From positions 1 to 43,912 of the forward strand of contig CALXCD010000011.1 of the NCBI GenBank assembly GCA_944386715.1: 43,912 nucleotides of DNA, read 5' to 3'. Every line of letters begins with the position of its first letter. The first letter of the stretch is position 1. This document shows positions 7,719 through 16,342 of this stretch, piece after piece. A model generated the notes under the pieces. The model did not search any database and was not told where the DNA came from. It saw nothing but the letters and a program-made list of their open reading frames with translations. A program made the translations under genes and the position numbers. This DNA is from an uncultured Clostridia bacterium. Its GTDB lineage: Bacteria; Bacillota; Clostridia; TANB77; CAG-508.

Positions 7719-8534
7719 ATGAATACATTTAAGATAACACCAGAAGGTTGGGTAAATGAAAAATTAGACCTAGATGAAGATGCGTTGCAAAAATATATAC
7801 ATACAGGAAAGACTTTACAAGGAATTGTAAAGCAATGTGATGAAAACTATAATCTACATGTTAGATTAGGAAAAGATTTAGAAGGAATTATTCCTAGAAC
7901 AGAAGTTGAAGCTATCAATGTAGAAGAAGGTGGAATACCTAAAACAAATTTGTGTACGGGGAAAGTAGATAAATTTGTACAATTTAAAGTGAAAAATTTG
8001 TCGGCAGAAAGTGTTGCTATTTTATCTCGCAAAGAAGTTCAAGAGGAAGCATTAAATTGGGTTAAAAACGAATTACAAGAGGGACAAGAAGTAATTGGAA
8101 TTGTGAAAAATATTAAACCATATGGAGCTTTTGTGGAGATTGGAGGAGGAATTGTTGGTCTAGTACATATAGAAGATTTATCTGTTGCTAGAATAAAAAC
8201 TCCTTTTGAAAGATTAAAAATTGGACAAAAGTTGAAAATTGTGGTAAAATCTATTGATAGGGAAACTGGAAAAGTAATGTTATCTTATAAAGAAATTTTA
8301 GGAACTTGGGAAGATAATGCAAAAAAATTTAAACAAGGGACACAAGTAAGAGGTATTGTTAGAGAAACAGAAAAAAATAAGAATGGAATTTTTATCGAAC
8401 TTGCTCCTAATTTAGTTGGGATGGCAGAATACAAAGAAGGTTTTACATATGGTCAAAAGGTAGAAGTCTATATTAAAAAAATAGATGAATGCAAAAGAAA
8501 AATAAAATTGTCAATTTTACATCAGATAAAATAA
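7719..8534 (+). CDS. S1 RNA-binding domain protein (ribosomal protein S1-like)
   Basis: The 271-residue protein contains about three S1-type OB repeats. The first, residues about 28-100, is divergent (GKTLQGIVKQCDENYNLHVRLG, LEGIIPRTEVEAI). The second, about 120-190, is the clearest (GQEVIGIVKNIKPYGAFVEIGGGIVGLVHIEDLS). The third, about 205-268, is degenerate (GTQVRGIVRETEKNKNGIFIELAPNLVGMAEYKE). Proteins of this size are common in Clostridia and are thought to bind mRNA or ribosomes; the exact role is not established. RBS AAGGAG precedes the ATG. A winged-helix gene follows after 33 bp and is probably co-transcribed. Confidence 0.85.
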   Translation: MNTFKITPEGWVNEKLDLDEDALQKYIHTGKTLQGIVKQCDENYNLHVRLGKDLEGIIPRTEVEAINVEEGGIPKTNLCTGKVDKFVQFKVKNLSAESVAILSRKEVQEEALNWVKNELQEGQEVIGIVKNIKPYGAFVEIGGGIVGLVHIEDLSVARIKTPFERLKIGQKLKIVVKSIDRETGKVMLSYKEILGTWEDNAKKFKQGTQVRGIVRETEKNKNGIFIELAPNLVGMAEYKEGFTYGQKVEVYIKKIDECKRKIKLSILHQIK

Positions 8535-8567
8535 GAAAAGTTTTTCAAATTTTGAGGAGGGATTTAT

Positions 8568-9503
8568 ATGGTTGAAGATAACCAGATAAAAGCACAAGTA
8601 TCACCATTTGCTATTAGAAAAGGTGAAATTAAAACATTTGATGGAAAAGATGGATATGTTTCTATGAACCAAATTGTACACAAAATTAATATAGGACATA
8701 TTAATGAGATTCATTTTGCTATTTTGGATTTAGTAAATGAATTTGAATTTATTACTTCCAGACAATTATATCAAATGCTAGAGATTAAAGGTTTTGACCC
8801 TAAAAGCCAAGACAAATTAAACAATAAATTGGAGCAATTAGTAAAATCTAAAATATTGACAAGATATTATTTTACTTCTGATGAAGGAAAAGGGATTTAT
8901 AGAATTTATTGTTTAGAAAAGATGGGAAAATATTTATTAACATCTAAAGAAATAGAGTGTAAATGGCAACCATCTGATAATACCAAACCAGTTCCTATGA
9001 TAAAGAAAAGATTAGCAGGAAATCAGACATTAATTGCATATTTAAGAAAGGTTAAAGCTTTTGATAGTTATATTGTAAAACCAGCTATTACTGCTAAAGT
9101 AACCGGAAAATTGTTTAAGGCATCTGGTGGCGCTGTTAAATTAACAAAAAATAATAAGTCTATTCAATTTGTATTTGAAGTATTTAGAAGAGAAGCTGAT
9201 TGGCAAAAGAAATTAGTAGAAAAGATGAGATTATATCAAGATTTCTATGAAAATTTTGTGCCAGGAGATTCCGGATTTTCTAGTATGCCACAATTAATTT
9301 TGATTTGCGAAGATGAAAAACATATGGCAGAATGCTTTAAAGAAATCGTAACTCATCAAGTAGAAATTCCACAAATAAAATTGTATTTTACGACTGATTT
9401 AAGACAAAATGAAGAAACCTTGGAAAATACTTTAGTAGAGTTTAAGTTAGTGGATGGAAAGTATAAAATGGAAAATGTGGAATTAAAATTATTAGGAATG
9501 TAA
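8568..9503 (+). CDS. Winged-helix protein with possible nuclease-like C-terminal domain
   Basis: The 311-residue protein begins at ATG after GAGGAGGG. Residues about 40-125 look like a winged helix (HFAILDLVNEFEFITSRQLYQML, followed by LNNKLEQLVKSKILTRYYF). Residues about 145-245 contain QFVFEVFRREADWQKKLVEKMRLYQDFYENF, whose spaced acidic and lysine residues recall the PD-(D/E)XK-like half of replication-relaxation/MobC-like proteins. That resemblance is by pattern only. Such proteins are usually plasmid- or element-borne, but here the gene sits in core surroundings. It ends at a bidirectional terminator shared with pflA. Confidence 0.65.
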   Translation: MVEDNQIKAQVSPFAIRKGEIKTFDGKDGYVSMNQIVHKINIGHINEIHFAILDLVNEFEFITSRQLYQMLEIKGFDPKSQDKLNNKLEQLVKSKILTRYYFTSDEGKGIYRIYCLEKMGKYLLTSKEIECKWQPSDNTKPVPMIKKRLAGNQTLIAYLRKVKAFDSYIVKPAITAKVTGKLFKASGGAVKLTKNNKSIQFVFEVFRREADWQKKLVEKMRLYQDFYENFVPGDSGFSSMPQLILICEDEKHMAECFKEIVTHQVEIPQIKLYFTTDLRQNEETLENTLVEFKLVDGKYKMENVELKLLGM

Positions 9504-9514
9504 TTTTATTAATG

Positions 9515-9547
9515 AAAAAAGCCTTAGGTAATGCCTAAGGCTTTCTT
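9515..9547. terminator. Bidirectional terminator between convergent genes
   Basis: An 11-bp perfect stem (AAAGCCTTAGG, 9518-9528, with 9534-9544) is flanked by A and T runs on both sides, so it can act for both strands. The TAA stop of pflA (complement of 9524-9526) lies inside the stem. Confidence 0.85.
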
Positions 9548-10255
9548 TGCTTTTTGGACATCTTCTGTAGTAGCATTTGGAACATTTTCTAAGGTATAAG
9601 ATAATCCAAGTTTTTTCCATTTAAATTTTCCCATATCATGATAAGGAAGTAATTCTATTTTTTCTACTGTTTTTAAAGTAGATAAGAAATCTTTTAATTT
9701 TAGTAAATCTTCTGGGGCATCTGTATAGCCAGGAATAAGAACTTGTCTAATCCACATTTTAATTCCATTATCACTTAAATATTTGGCAAAGTTTAATTCT
9801 AATTTATTAGATTTCCCTACTAACTCTTTACATTTTTTGTCATCTATATGTTTAATATCTAATAAAACTAAATCTGTTAAAGATAATACCTTTTTAATGT
9901 CCTCTGTTAAAGCCACCATTCCAGATGTGTCAATACAAGTATGAATATTTTCTTGTTTCAATTTTGAAAATAGTTCTATTAGGAATTTGGCTTGTAATAG
10001 AGGTTCTCCTCCTGTAATGGTGACACCACCATTGGGATAAATATAGTTTTTGTAGTTCATTATTTTTTCAAAGATAGAATCTAAAGATTTGTAACTTCCT
10101 CCATTTATATCCCAGGTGTCACGGTTATGGCAATATTTGCATTGTAAGTGACAACCTTGTAAAAATAAAACAAATCTGATTCCTGGTCCATCTACTGTTC
10201 CAAAAGATTCTATGGAATGTACTTTGGCATAATATTTTAAGTCTTTTTCTTCCAT
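9524..10255 (-). CDS. pflA: Pyruvate formate-lyase activating enzyme
   Basis: This radical-SAM enzyme generates the glycyl radical on pyruvate formate-lyase. The [4Fe-4S] cluster motif is Cys35, Cys39 and Cys42 in GCHLQCKYCHN. The N-terminal ESFGTVDGPGIRFVLFLQGC, TITGGEPLLQ, the DTSG strand and DLVLLDIKH are family features, and 243 residues is the usual length. It lies 13 bp downstream of pflB on the same strand and is probably co-transcribed. Its stop codon is embedded in the shared terminator hairpin. Confidence 0.97.
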   Translation of the reverse strand: MEEKDLKYYAKVHSIESFGTVDGPGIRFVLFLQGCHLQCKYCHNRDTWDINGGSYKSLDSIFEKIMNYKNYIYPNGGVTITGGEPLLQAKFLIELFSKLKQENIHTCIDTSGMVALTEDIKKVLSLTDLVLLDIKHIDDKKCKELVGKSNKLELNFAKYLSDNGIKMWIRQVLIPGYTDAPEDLLKLKDFLSTLKTVEKIELLPYHDMGKFKWKKLGLSYTLENVPNATTEDVQKAKKALGIT

Positions 10256-10268
10256 GATTTCTCCTTAT

Positions 10269-12506
10269 CTAAATTCTTTCATGAATGGTTCTATTAATAA
10301 CATCTAATTGTTGTTCTCTAGTAAGTTTTGTAAAGTTAACGGCATATCCTGATACTCTAATAGTTAGTTGTGGATATTTTTCAGGATGTTCCATTGCATC
10401 TTCTAATAGGCTTCTATCAAATACGTTAACATTAATATGATGACCTGTTTGTGCAAAATAACCATCTAACATATTAACTAAGTTAGTAATTCTATCATTT
10501 TCTGTTTTTCCAAGAGTTCCTGGTGTAATAGAGAAGGTATAAGAAATACCATCTTCTGCAGAATCAAATGGTAATTTGGCAATAGAATTCATGACAGCTA
10601 AAGCACCATTTTTATCTCTTCCATGAAGTGGATTTGCTCCAGGTCCAAATGGAACACCAGCTTTTCTGCCATCTGGAGTGTTTCCAGTTGCTTTTCCATA
10701 AACGACATTAGAAGTGATGGTTAAAATAGATAGAGTATGTTTAGAATTTCTGTAAGTTTGATGTTTTCTTAATTTATTCATAAATGTTTTTACAATGTCT
10801 ACAGCTATTTGGTCAACTCTATCGTCATCGTTTCCAAATTTAGGGAAATCTCCTTCTATTTGGTAATCTACAGCAAGATTATTTTCATTACGAATGACTT
10901 TTACTTTAGCGTATTTGATAGCAGATAAAGAGTCTGCTACAACAGATAATCCTGCAATTCCACATGCCATGGTTCTTAAGATTTCTCTATCATGTAATGC
11001 CATTTCAATTGCTTCATAAGAGTACTTATCATGCATATAGTGGATAGCATTTAATGCTTTAATATAGATTTTTGCAACATAATCCATCATTTGGTCAAAT
11101 TTTTCCATTACTTCATTGTAATCTAAATATTCAGAAGTAATTGGTTCATATTTTGGTGTGATTTGTTTTCCAGAAATTTCATCTTTACCACCATTGATGG
11201 CATATAATAAAGTTTTGGCTAAATTTGCTCTGGCACCAAAAAATTGCATTTGTTTTCCGATTTTCATAGGAGATACACAACATGCGATTCCATAGTCATC
11301 TCCTAATGTGATTCTCATTAAGTCATCATTTTCATATTGAATAGATGAAGTATTGATAGATAATTTTGTGGTAAATCTTTTAAATCCTTCTGGAAGTCTA
11401 GTAGACCAAAGAACAGTCATGTTTGGTTCTGGGGCTGGTCCTAAGTTTTGCAAAGTGTGTAACATTCTAAAAGAATTTTTCGTAACTAATGTTCTTCCAT
11501 CAATTCCCATACCACCAATGCTTTCTGTTACCCATACAGGGTCACCACTAAATAATTCGTTGTATTCAGGTGTTCTTAAGAAACGAACTAATCTTAGTTT
11601 CATTACAAAGTGGTCCATGATTTCTTGTGCTTGTTCTTCTGTGATGCTTCCATTTTTTAAATCTCTTTCAAAATAGATATCTAAGAAAGTAGAAGTTCTA
11701 CCAAGACTCATCGCTGCTCCGTTTTGGTCTTTAATAGCTCCTAAATATCCGAAATATAACCATTGTACAGCTTCTTTACTGTTTTGAGCAGGTTTAGAAA
11801 TATCAAATCCATATTTAGATGCCATTACTTTTAGTTCATTTAAAGCTTTGATTTGTTCACTAATTTCTTCTCTTTCACGAATCACTTCTTCTGTTAATTC
11901 ATCTACATTTAATACTTCTAATTCTTGTTTCTTTTCTTCTATTAATACATCTACTCCGTAAAGAGCAACTCTTCTATAGTCTCCAATAATTCTACCACGT
12001 CCATATCCATCAGGAAGACCTGTGATTAAGTGGGAACTTCTTGCAGCTCTAATATCAGGTGTATAAACACTAAATACACCATCATTATGTGTTTTCCTAT
12101 ATTTGTGGAAGATTTCTTCTACTTCTTCATCTACTTTTCTTCCATATGCCTCACAAGATTTTTCTACGATTCTGATTCCTCCAAATGGCATGATAGCTCT
12201 TTTTAAAGGAGCGTCTGTTTGAAGTCCTACAATATCTTCTAAGTCTTTTTCTATATATCCTGCTTCATGGCTAGAAACGGTAGAAACTGTTTTGGTATCA
12301 ATATCTAAGACACTACCAGGTGATGCTTGTTCTTTTTTATATAAGTCTAATACTTTGTCCCATAATTTTTGGGTTTTTTCTGTTGTGGTTGCAAGAAAAC
12401 TGTCATTTCCTTCATATGGTGTGTAATTTCTTTGAATGAAATCTCTTACATTTATTTCAGATTGCCAGTCACCTTTTTGAAATCCTTTCCATTGTTCAAA
12501 ATTCAT
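10269..12506 (-). CDS. pflB: Formate acetyltransferase (pyruvate formate-lyase)
   Basis: PflB cleaves pyruvate with CoA to acetyl-CoA and formate in anaerobic fermentation. The 745-residue length is normal. The adjacent active-site cysteines are Cys409 and Cys410 in GIACCVSPM, and the glycyl-radical site is Gly720 in RVSGYAVNF. The ATG is preceded by AGGAGG at suitable spacing. With pflA downstream it forms a two-gene unit. Together with adhE at 16.3 kb it gives a route from pyruvate to acetyl-CoA and ethanol. Confidence 0.98.
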   Translation of the reverse strand: MNFEQWKGFQKGDWQSEINVRDFIQRNYTPYEGNDSFLATTTEKTQKLWDKVLDLYKKEQASPGSVLDIDTKTVSTVSSHEAGYIEKDLEDIVGLQTDAPLKRAIMPFGGIRIVEKSCEAYGRKVDEEVEEIFHKYRKTHNDGVFSVYTPDIRAARSSHLITGLPDGYGRGRIIGDYRRVALYGVDVLIEEKKQELEVLNVDELTEEVIREREEISEQIKALNELKVMASKYGFDISKPAQNSKEAVQWLYFGYLGAIKDQNGAAMSLGRTSTFLDIYFERDLKNGSITEEQAQEIMDHFVMKLRLVRFLRTPEYNELFSGDPVWVTESIGGMGIDGRTLVTKNSFRMLHTLQNLGPAPEPNMTVLWSTRLPEGFKRFTTKLSINTSSIQYENDDLMRITLGDDYGIACCVSPMKIGKQMQFFGARANLAKTLLYAINGGKDEISGKQITPKYEPITSEYLDYNEVMEKFDQMMDYVAKIYIKALNAIHYMHDKYSYEAIEMALHDREILRTMACGIAGLSVVADSLSAIKYAKVKVIRNENNLAVDYQIEGDFPKFGNDDDRVDQIAVDIVKTFMNKLRKHQTYRNSKHTLSILTITSNVVYGKATGNTPDGRKAGVPFGPGANPLHGRDKNGALAVMNSIAKLPFDSAEDGISYTFSITPGTLGKTENDRITNLVNMLDGYFAQTGHHINVNVFDRSLLEDAMEHPEKYPQLTIRVSGYAVNFTKLTREQQLDVINRTIHERI

Positions 12507-12563
12507 TTATTGATTCCTCCTTTATTTTTTACTTTTTTAGTATTTCCATTTTTTCCGCATATT

Positions 12564-12592
12564 ATCATAACATAAATAAAAAAGATACGCAA
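12564..12592 (-). promoter_or_regulatory. Possible pflB promoter
   Basis: On the minus strand TTGCGT (3 of 6) and TATGAT (5 of 6) are separated by 17 bp, about 58 bp upstream of the pflB start. The -35 is weak. The stretch between this and the divergent promoter at 12649 is AT-rich and could bind a regulator of anaerobic genes, though no clear operator is seen. Confidence 0.4.
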
Positions 12593-12648
12593 TGGAAATG
12601 AAAAAATAAATAAAGAATTCTGTGGATTGTAACTGGAATTTTGCTAGG

Positions 12649-12677
12649 TTGATATTTTTAAATAAATATAGTACAAT
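12649..12677 (+). promoter_or_regulatory. Promoter of the amidoligase gene
   Basis: TTGATA and TACAAT with 17-bp spacing lie 31 bp before the ATG at 12709; GAGAGTG is the likely ribosome site. Confidence 0.65.
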
Positions 12678-12708
12678 GAAAGCATAAAACAAAAGAGAGT
12701 GAAAAATT

Positions 12709-13812
12709 ATGAAATATGCAAAAAAATTTGAAAAGTTAGGATTACCAGAATATTTTAAATTTGGAATAGAACTAGAAGCATATAATGTAAAAACAAAAGG
12801 AGAAAATAGTCTATATACAGGAGAGAGTGCAGAGTATATTAAAAGTAAGAATTGGCACATGGCAACTAAAAGTGAAGAAAGACTTGTTGAAGAAGGTGGG
12901 GCAGAATTAGTATCACCTATTTTGAAAGATGATGAGCAATGCTGGGAAGATGTTTTTGTTATGTGTGAACAGATGAAAAAATTTCCTGGGGACAAGGGAG
13001 ATAAAGTAGTTGCAGATGAGAAATGTGGTTTACATATCCATTTTGATGCGGATTGTTTAATGCAAGACCCAAATAAAATGAAAAATTTTTTACGATTATA
13101 TGCGGAATCAGAAGAATTACTTTATAAAATGTGTAATGATAAAGGAGAGCCTTTAAGAAAAGGAGCAATTTATCGAGATTTGAAAGGCGTATTACGTATG
13201 GTTACAGCCATTTGGAGAAAAGGAATGGCAGTTCCTACAGGAAAGAAAATATTAAAGAAAATAGAGGATGGAACGTTAAAGGTATCTTATAAAAAATTTG
13301 GAAAAATGAAAATGCTTGTTAGTAAATATAAATTAGATGAGAGACGTTATGCAGGATTAAATTTATCTAATATTGGAAATAGTCAAAAAAATACAATTGA
13401 ATTTAGAATGGCAAATGGCACATTAGAGCCAGAAGTTATAAAACAAAATGTATTTTTATATGCTTCTTTGATAAGTACTGCTATTCAGATGACAGATAAT
13501 CCAGAATTATATCAAGATAGATTATCTACGTTTTATCAAACAGATGTAACAGAAAAGGAAAAAGCGGAAAATTTTCTAAATCTTATCATGGAAAAACCAG
13601 AAGATAGAAAGATTTATATGGATAGGTGGGAATCTGTTAAGCAGGCACAAGTATTCCAAGAAAATGACAGGAAAGGTTTTGCACAAAATAGATTTAAAAG
13701 AGAACAATTTAGGCAAATAGCAATGAGAACACCAGCAGATAGGGTACATTCTGCATATAATCGTATTAAAAAAATGACAAAGGATAAAGGAGCAATTGCT
13801 TATGATAGATGA
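12709..13812 (+). CDS. Amidoligase-family protein (COOH-NH2 ligase fold)
   Basis: Conserved stations of the Amidoligase_2 family appear in order: FGIELEAY near residue 19, EEGGAELVSPIL near 65, CGLHIHFDADCL near 107 and TIEFRMANGTLEPE near 229. The paired Glu and the His-x-His-Phe fit an ATP/metal-dependent ligase related to glutamine synthetase-like COOH-NH2 ligases. Such enzymes have been proposed to ligate amino groups to carboxyls in peptide tagging or cell-wall work. The substrate here is unknown. It carries its own promoter, and the next gene starts 11 bp before its stop codon, so the two products probably act together. Confidence 0.82.
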   Translation: MKYAKKFEKLGLPEYFKFGIELEAYNVKTKGENSLYTGESAEYIKSKNWHMATKSEERLVEEGGAELVSPILKDDEQCWEDVFVMCEQMKKFPGDKGDKVVADEKCGLHIHFDADCLMQDPNKMKNFLRLYAESEELLYKMCNDKGEPLRKGAIYRDLKGVLRMVTAIWRKGMAVPTGKKILKKIEDGTLKVSYKKFGKMKMLVSKYKLDERRYAGLNLSNIGNSQKNTIEFRMANGTLEPEVIKQNVFLYASLISTAIQMTDNPELYQDRLSTFYQTDVTEKEKAENFLNLIMEKPEDRKIYMDRWESVKQAQVFQENDRKGFAQNRFKREQFRQIAMRTPADRVHSAYNRIKKMTKDKGAIAYDR

Positions 13813-14233
13813 GGCATATAGAAATTCGTTTAAAGAAGTATATGATATATTGCAAAATACAGAAGATGAATTAATATCTAAAATTCCAGTTAAATTTATT
13901 AGTTTTATAAAAGACAATATGAATCATGATTATAAAACAAATATACAAACTAATATAGATATAGATAAACAACCATTATTAAAAGAAACAGAGGCTGTTT
14001 TATCTTTAATTTATAGAAGTTATTGGGCAACAGAGGAGGAAAAACAAGAATTTGCTATCAAAGACCAACAGGAATTTTATGAAAAACAGAAGCAAGGAAA
14101 AAGTATAGAGCAAATATTTATAGAAAGAAAAAAGATTAATAATATTACAATAGATAATAATTTGATGATAGTGAAAAAAGAAAGTTTTATAAAAAGATTT
14201 TTTAGTAAAGTTTTAAGTATATTTAAAAAATGA
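13802..14233 (+). CDS. Unknown partner of the amidoligase
   Basis: This is a 143-residue charged protein. The ATG at 13802 overlaps the end of the amidoligase gene in another frame, with AAAGGAG upstream, suggesting translational coupling. The first 60 residues (EAYRNSFKEVYDILQNTEDELISKIPVKF) are predicted helical. A WATEEEKQEFAIKDQQEFYEKQK segment and a basic, hydrophobic C-terminus (FIKRFFSKVLSIFKK) follow. The last helix could touch a membrane. No family is recognised; position alone ties it to the amidoligase. Confidence 0.7.
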   Translation: MIDEAYRNSFKEVYDILQNTEDELISKIPVKFISFIKDNMNHDYKTNIQTNIDIDKQPLLKETEAVLSLIYRSYWATEEEKQEFAIKDQQEFYEKQKQGKSIEQIFIERKKINNITIDNNLMIVKKESFIKRFFSKVLSIFKK

Positions 14234-14265
14234 GAGTCAATTCAAATATTGAATTGACTCTTAAC
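14233..14265. terminator. Terminator between convergent genes
   Basis: A perfect 13-bp stem (AGAGTCAATTCAA, 14233-14245, with 14249-14261) and a 3-nt loop, flanked by A-rich and T-rich sequence. It serves the amidoligase unit and probably the XRE gene. Confidence 0.75.
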
Positions 14266-14266
14266 T

Positions 14267-14611
14267 TTATTCTGTTTCTGTTTCAGTTTCAGTTTCAGCA
14301 ATTACTTTTGCTACATTATAAATAAGTTTTTGTTTTTCTGGTGTACAATTTTTTAATAGTTCAGCGAATTCTTGGTCTAAATAATTCTTAGAACTACTAG
14401 AAGCACCATTTAAAACATATCCTTCTGATACGTCTAATAAACCACATAATTGATTTAGTCTTTTTAAATTAATATGAGAGTTTCCTCTTTCTACTCTACT
14501 TAAAAAAGCTACAGAAATATCTATTTTTTCTGCTAAATCTTCTTGCGTATAGTTTTTGGCTAATCTTGCTTGTTTAATTCTTTGTCCGATTACTGTGTAA
14601 TCTAATGCCAT
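14267..14611 (-). CDS. XRE-family helix-turn-helix transcriptional regulator
   Basis: The 114-residue protein has an N-terminal HTH (residues about 8-62: IGQRIKQARLAKNYTQEDLAEKIDISVAFLSRVERG, split by the usual turn). A short helical part (QEFAELLKNCTPEKQKLIYNVAKVI) follows, and the tail is a run of ETETETETE. The ATG at 14611 follows GGAAGGTG at good spacing; a GTG three codons upstream is less likely. The tail is encoded by a 6-bp tandem repeat. It probably represses its own promoter or a neighbour. Confidence 0.88.
   Translation of the reverse strand: MALDYTVIGQRIKQARLAKNYTQEDLAEKIDISVAFLSRVERGNSHINLKRLNQLCGLLDVSEGYVLNGASSSSKNYLDQEFAELLKNCTPEKQKLIYNVAKVIAETETETETE
14271..14300. repeat. 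Hexanucleotide tandem repeat in the XRE gene 3' end
   Basis: Five 6-bp units (TCTGTT twice, TCAGTT twice, then TCAGCA) encode the alternating Thr-Glu tail of the regulator. A change in copy number would alter tail length without shifting the frame. Confidence 0.75.
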
Positions 14612-14687
14612 TTTTATCACCTTCCCATTCTTCTCGTATAATATAGCATTTTATGGTTTAACTTTACAGAAACTAACTATATATATT

Positions 14688-14711
14688 TTACTTATCAGTT
14701 AATATAAGTAA
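14688..14711. promoter_or_regulatory. Inverted repeat, possible operator
   Basis: TTACTTAT and ATAAGTAA are perfect 8-bp half-sites separated by 8 bp, about 75 bp upstream of the XRE gene start. Position suggests an autoregulatory operator, but no contact is demonstrated. The rest of 14712-14913 is purine-rich and holds no gene I can support. Confidence 0.45.
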
Positions 14712-14913
14712 GAATATATCAATGAAGAGATGAATATAGTAAAAGTGAGTTTTAGGAAAGTCTGAAATATTATGATAAAAGTAAACATAAATGTAAAAAT
14801 AAGCAAAAAAGAGGAAAAAGGAGGAAATGAGAGTAAAAAATGGAAAAATGAGGTTTAATTTTGGGGTTTTTGAAAAAAGATGGACAAATTGGAAAAAATC
14901 ATGTATACATAAT

Positions 14914-14942
14914 TTGATTTTGGTAAGAATATGTAGTATAAT
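14914..14942 (+). promoter_or_regulatory. Promoter of the M23 peptidase gene
   Basis: TTGATT and TATAAT with 17-bp spacing. The leader to the coding region is about 125 nt and has two purine-rich ribosome-site-like stretches, AAGGAGA near 14991 and AAAGGAGAG near 15014. Confidence 0.65.
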
Positions 14943-15070
14943 TAGAAATAGTCGCGTTTAAAATATTTGTTATTTTTATGTCTATATTTAAGGAGACATA
15001 AGTTGTTATTCGAAAAGGAGAGTGAATATTTATTTTAAACAAGAAACTAAAATTCTATACAAAAGAAATC

Positions 15071-16021
15071 TTGAAGTTTTTTAACATTACAATGGTAGCT
15101 TTTGGTTTAATTATCGCGATTATTTTAATTAAATATAAGCCAATCTATCAAGTAAGCATTTCTGGAGAACAACTTGGATATGTACAAAATAAAGAGGCAT
15201 TTGAGGAATCTTTAAAAGAAAATGCTATTGTAGAAGGAAAAAACGTAGATAATGTTGTTTTAAAAACAAATCCAGAATATGAGTTAAAACTAGTAGATAG
15301 AACACTTGATACCAATGAAGAAGAATTAGTTTCAGAAATAAAAGAAGATGTTGTTGTAACATACAAATATTATGAAATTGCTGTTGCAAATCAGACAGTA
15401 GAAACAGTTAATACGAAAGAAGAAGCAGAAGAACTAGTAGAGCAATTAAAAGAAAATGAATTAGATAATGTAGATTTAAGTATTATAGAAAAATATACAG
15501 AAGAAGCGGAAACCATAGATACTACTTCATTAGAAGTTGCAAAATCTACGATTGAAGAAAAAGTAGAACAAAAGGCAGAAGAAGTGCAAAAGCAAAAAGA
15601 AGAACAAGAAAGATTAGACAAAATGCCTTCTATTAATGGAATTAAGTTAGCAGTGCAACCAGTTTCTGGGGTGATTACTTCTCGTTATGGAGTAAGTAGT
15701 AGACTTAGAAAATCTACCCATACAGGTCTAGACATTGCAGCATCTACAGGGACACCTATCAAGGTAATTGCAGATGGGACTGTTACATGTGCTAGCTATC
15801 AAGGATCTTATGGTAAATTAGTAAAAATAGACCATGGTAATGGATTAGAAACTTGGTATGGTCATACTAGTAAAATGTATGTATCTGTGGGGCAAAAGGT
15901 GACAGCAGGAGATGTAATTGCAGCTGTTGGTTCAACAGGAAATTCTACAGGTCCCCATTTACATTTAGAGATTCGAATTAATGGAGAACATGTGAATCCA
16001 CAGAATTATTTGTATCAGTAA
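15071..16021 (+). CDS. Membrane-anchored M23-family peptidase
   Basis: After a membrane anchor (TMVAFGLIIAIILIKY) comes an extracytoplasmic stretch with glutamate-rich coiled-coil character to about residue 185. The M23 domain follows (GVITSRYGVSS, the zinc ligands in STHTGLDIAAS, YGHTSKM, and GPHLHLEIRINGEHVNP). Both zinc-site motifs are intact, so an active peptidoglycan endopeptidase is expected. The start is uncertain: the TTG at 15071 has no good ribosome site. A strong AAAGGAGAG at 15014-15022 lies in front of a stretch that is open in this frame from 15026 but has no ATG, GTG or TTG near the site, so an ATT at 15032 is possible. The upstream codons would encode a basic N-terminus suited to a membrane anchor. 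Confidence 0.88.
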   Translation: MKFFNITMVAFGLIIAIILIKYKPIYQVSISGEQLGYVQNKEAFEESLKENAIVEGKNVDNVVLKTNPEYELKLVDRTLDTNEEELVSEIKEDVVVTYKYYEIAVANQTVETVNTKEEAEELVEQLKENELDNVDLSIIEKYTEEAETIDTTSLEVAKSTIEEKVEQKAEEVQKQKEEQERLDKMPSINGIKLAVQPVSGVITSRYGVSSRLRKSTHTGLDIAASTGTPIKVIADGTVTCASYQGSYGKLVKIDHGNGLETWYGHTSKMYVSVGQKVTAGDVIAAVGSTGNSTGPHLHLEIRINGEHVNPQNYLYQ

Positions 16022-16060
16022 CTGAAAAAGATAATTGTTTGGTAGTTGTATTTTTATATA

Positions 16061-16203
16061 AAAATGTATTTTATTTTTTATTTGTAACTCCCAGCATCGC
16101 ACACTCTGTAAAGAAATGTAAATAAAATAGTGAATAAGATAAACAGACTGTATGCTTGCTGGTCCCCACGACTTGTTACTGCATAAAAAATAAAATACAT
16201 TTT
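16061..16203. repeat. Inverted repeat C, same core as repeat B
   Basis: Perfect 21-bp arms (16061-16081 and 16183-16203) enclose a core running from GTAACTCCCAG to CTGGTCCCCACGACTTGTTAC with an internal CAGACTGTA. The core matches repeat B at 7504-7580, including order and orientation. The arms share only the core-proximal TATTTTTTAT and the outer AAAA with B, yet each copy's arms are fully self-complementary. It lies directly after the M23 gene. No outer arms as long as those of B are seen. Confidence 0.88.
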
Positions 16204-16239
16204 CTAATTATTATATATATTCTTAAATACTTATTGAAG

Positions 16240-16260
16240 AAAGCCATAATGGCTTTTTTT
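16240..16260 (+). terminator. Rho-independent terminator
   Basis: AAAGCC, a 5-nt loop, GGCTTT and a run of T close the M23 transcription unit just before the adhE promoter. Confidence 0.75.
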
Positions 16261-16263
16261 CTA

Positions 16264-16291
16264 TTGACAATTTTTCTTAATAATATATAAT
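16264..16291 (+). promoter_or_regulatory. Strong promoter of adhE
   Basis: Exact consensus TTGACA and TATAAT with 16-bp spacing, 51 bp before the ATG. A strong constitutive-looking promoter suits an abundant fermentation enzyme. Confidence 0.85.
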
Positions 16292-16342
16292 AGAAATGGT
16301 TAAACTAAAGAACAAGAAGTTTTATAAAATGGAGGTTTTTAT

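Noticed and set aside
12537-12995. Long antisense reading frame opposite the start of the amidoligase gene
   Set aside because: It overlaps the strong amidoligase coding frame, has serine- and phenylalanine-rich low-quality sequence and no ribosome site. It is a shadow frame, like the other antisense frames I left out.
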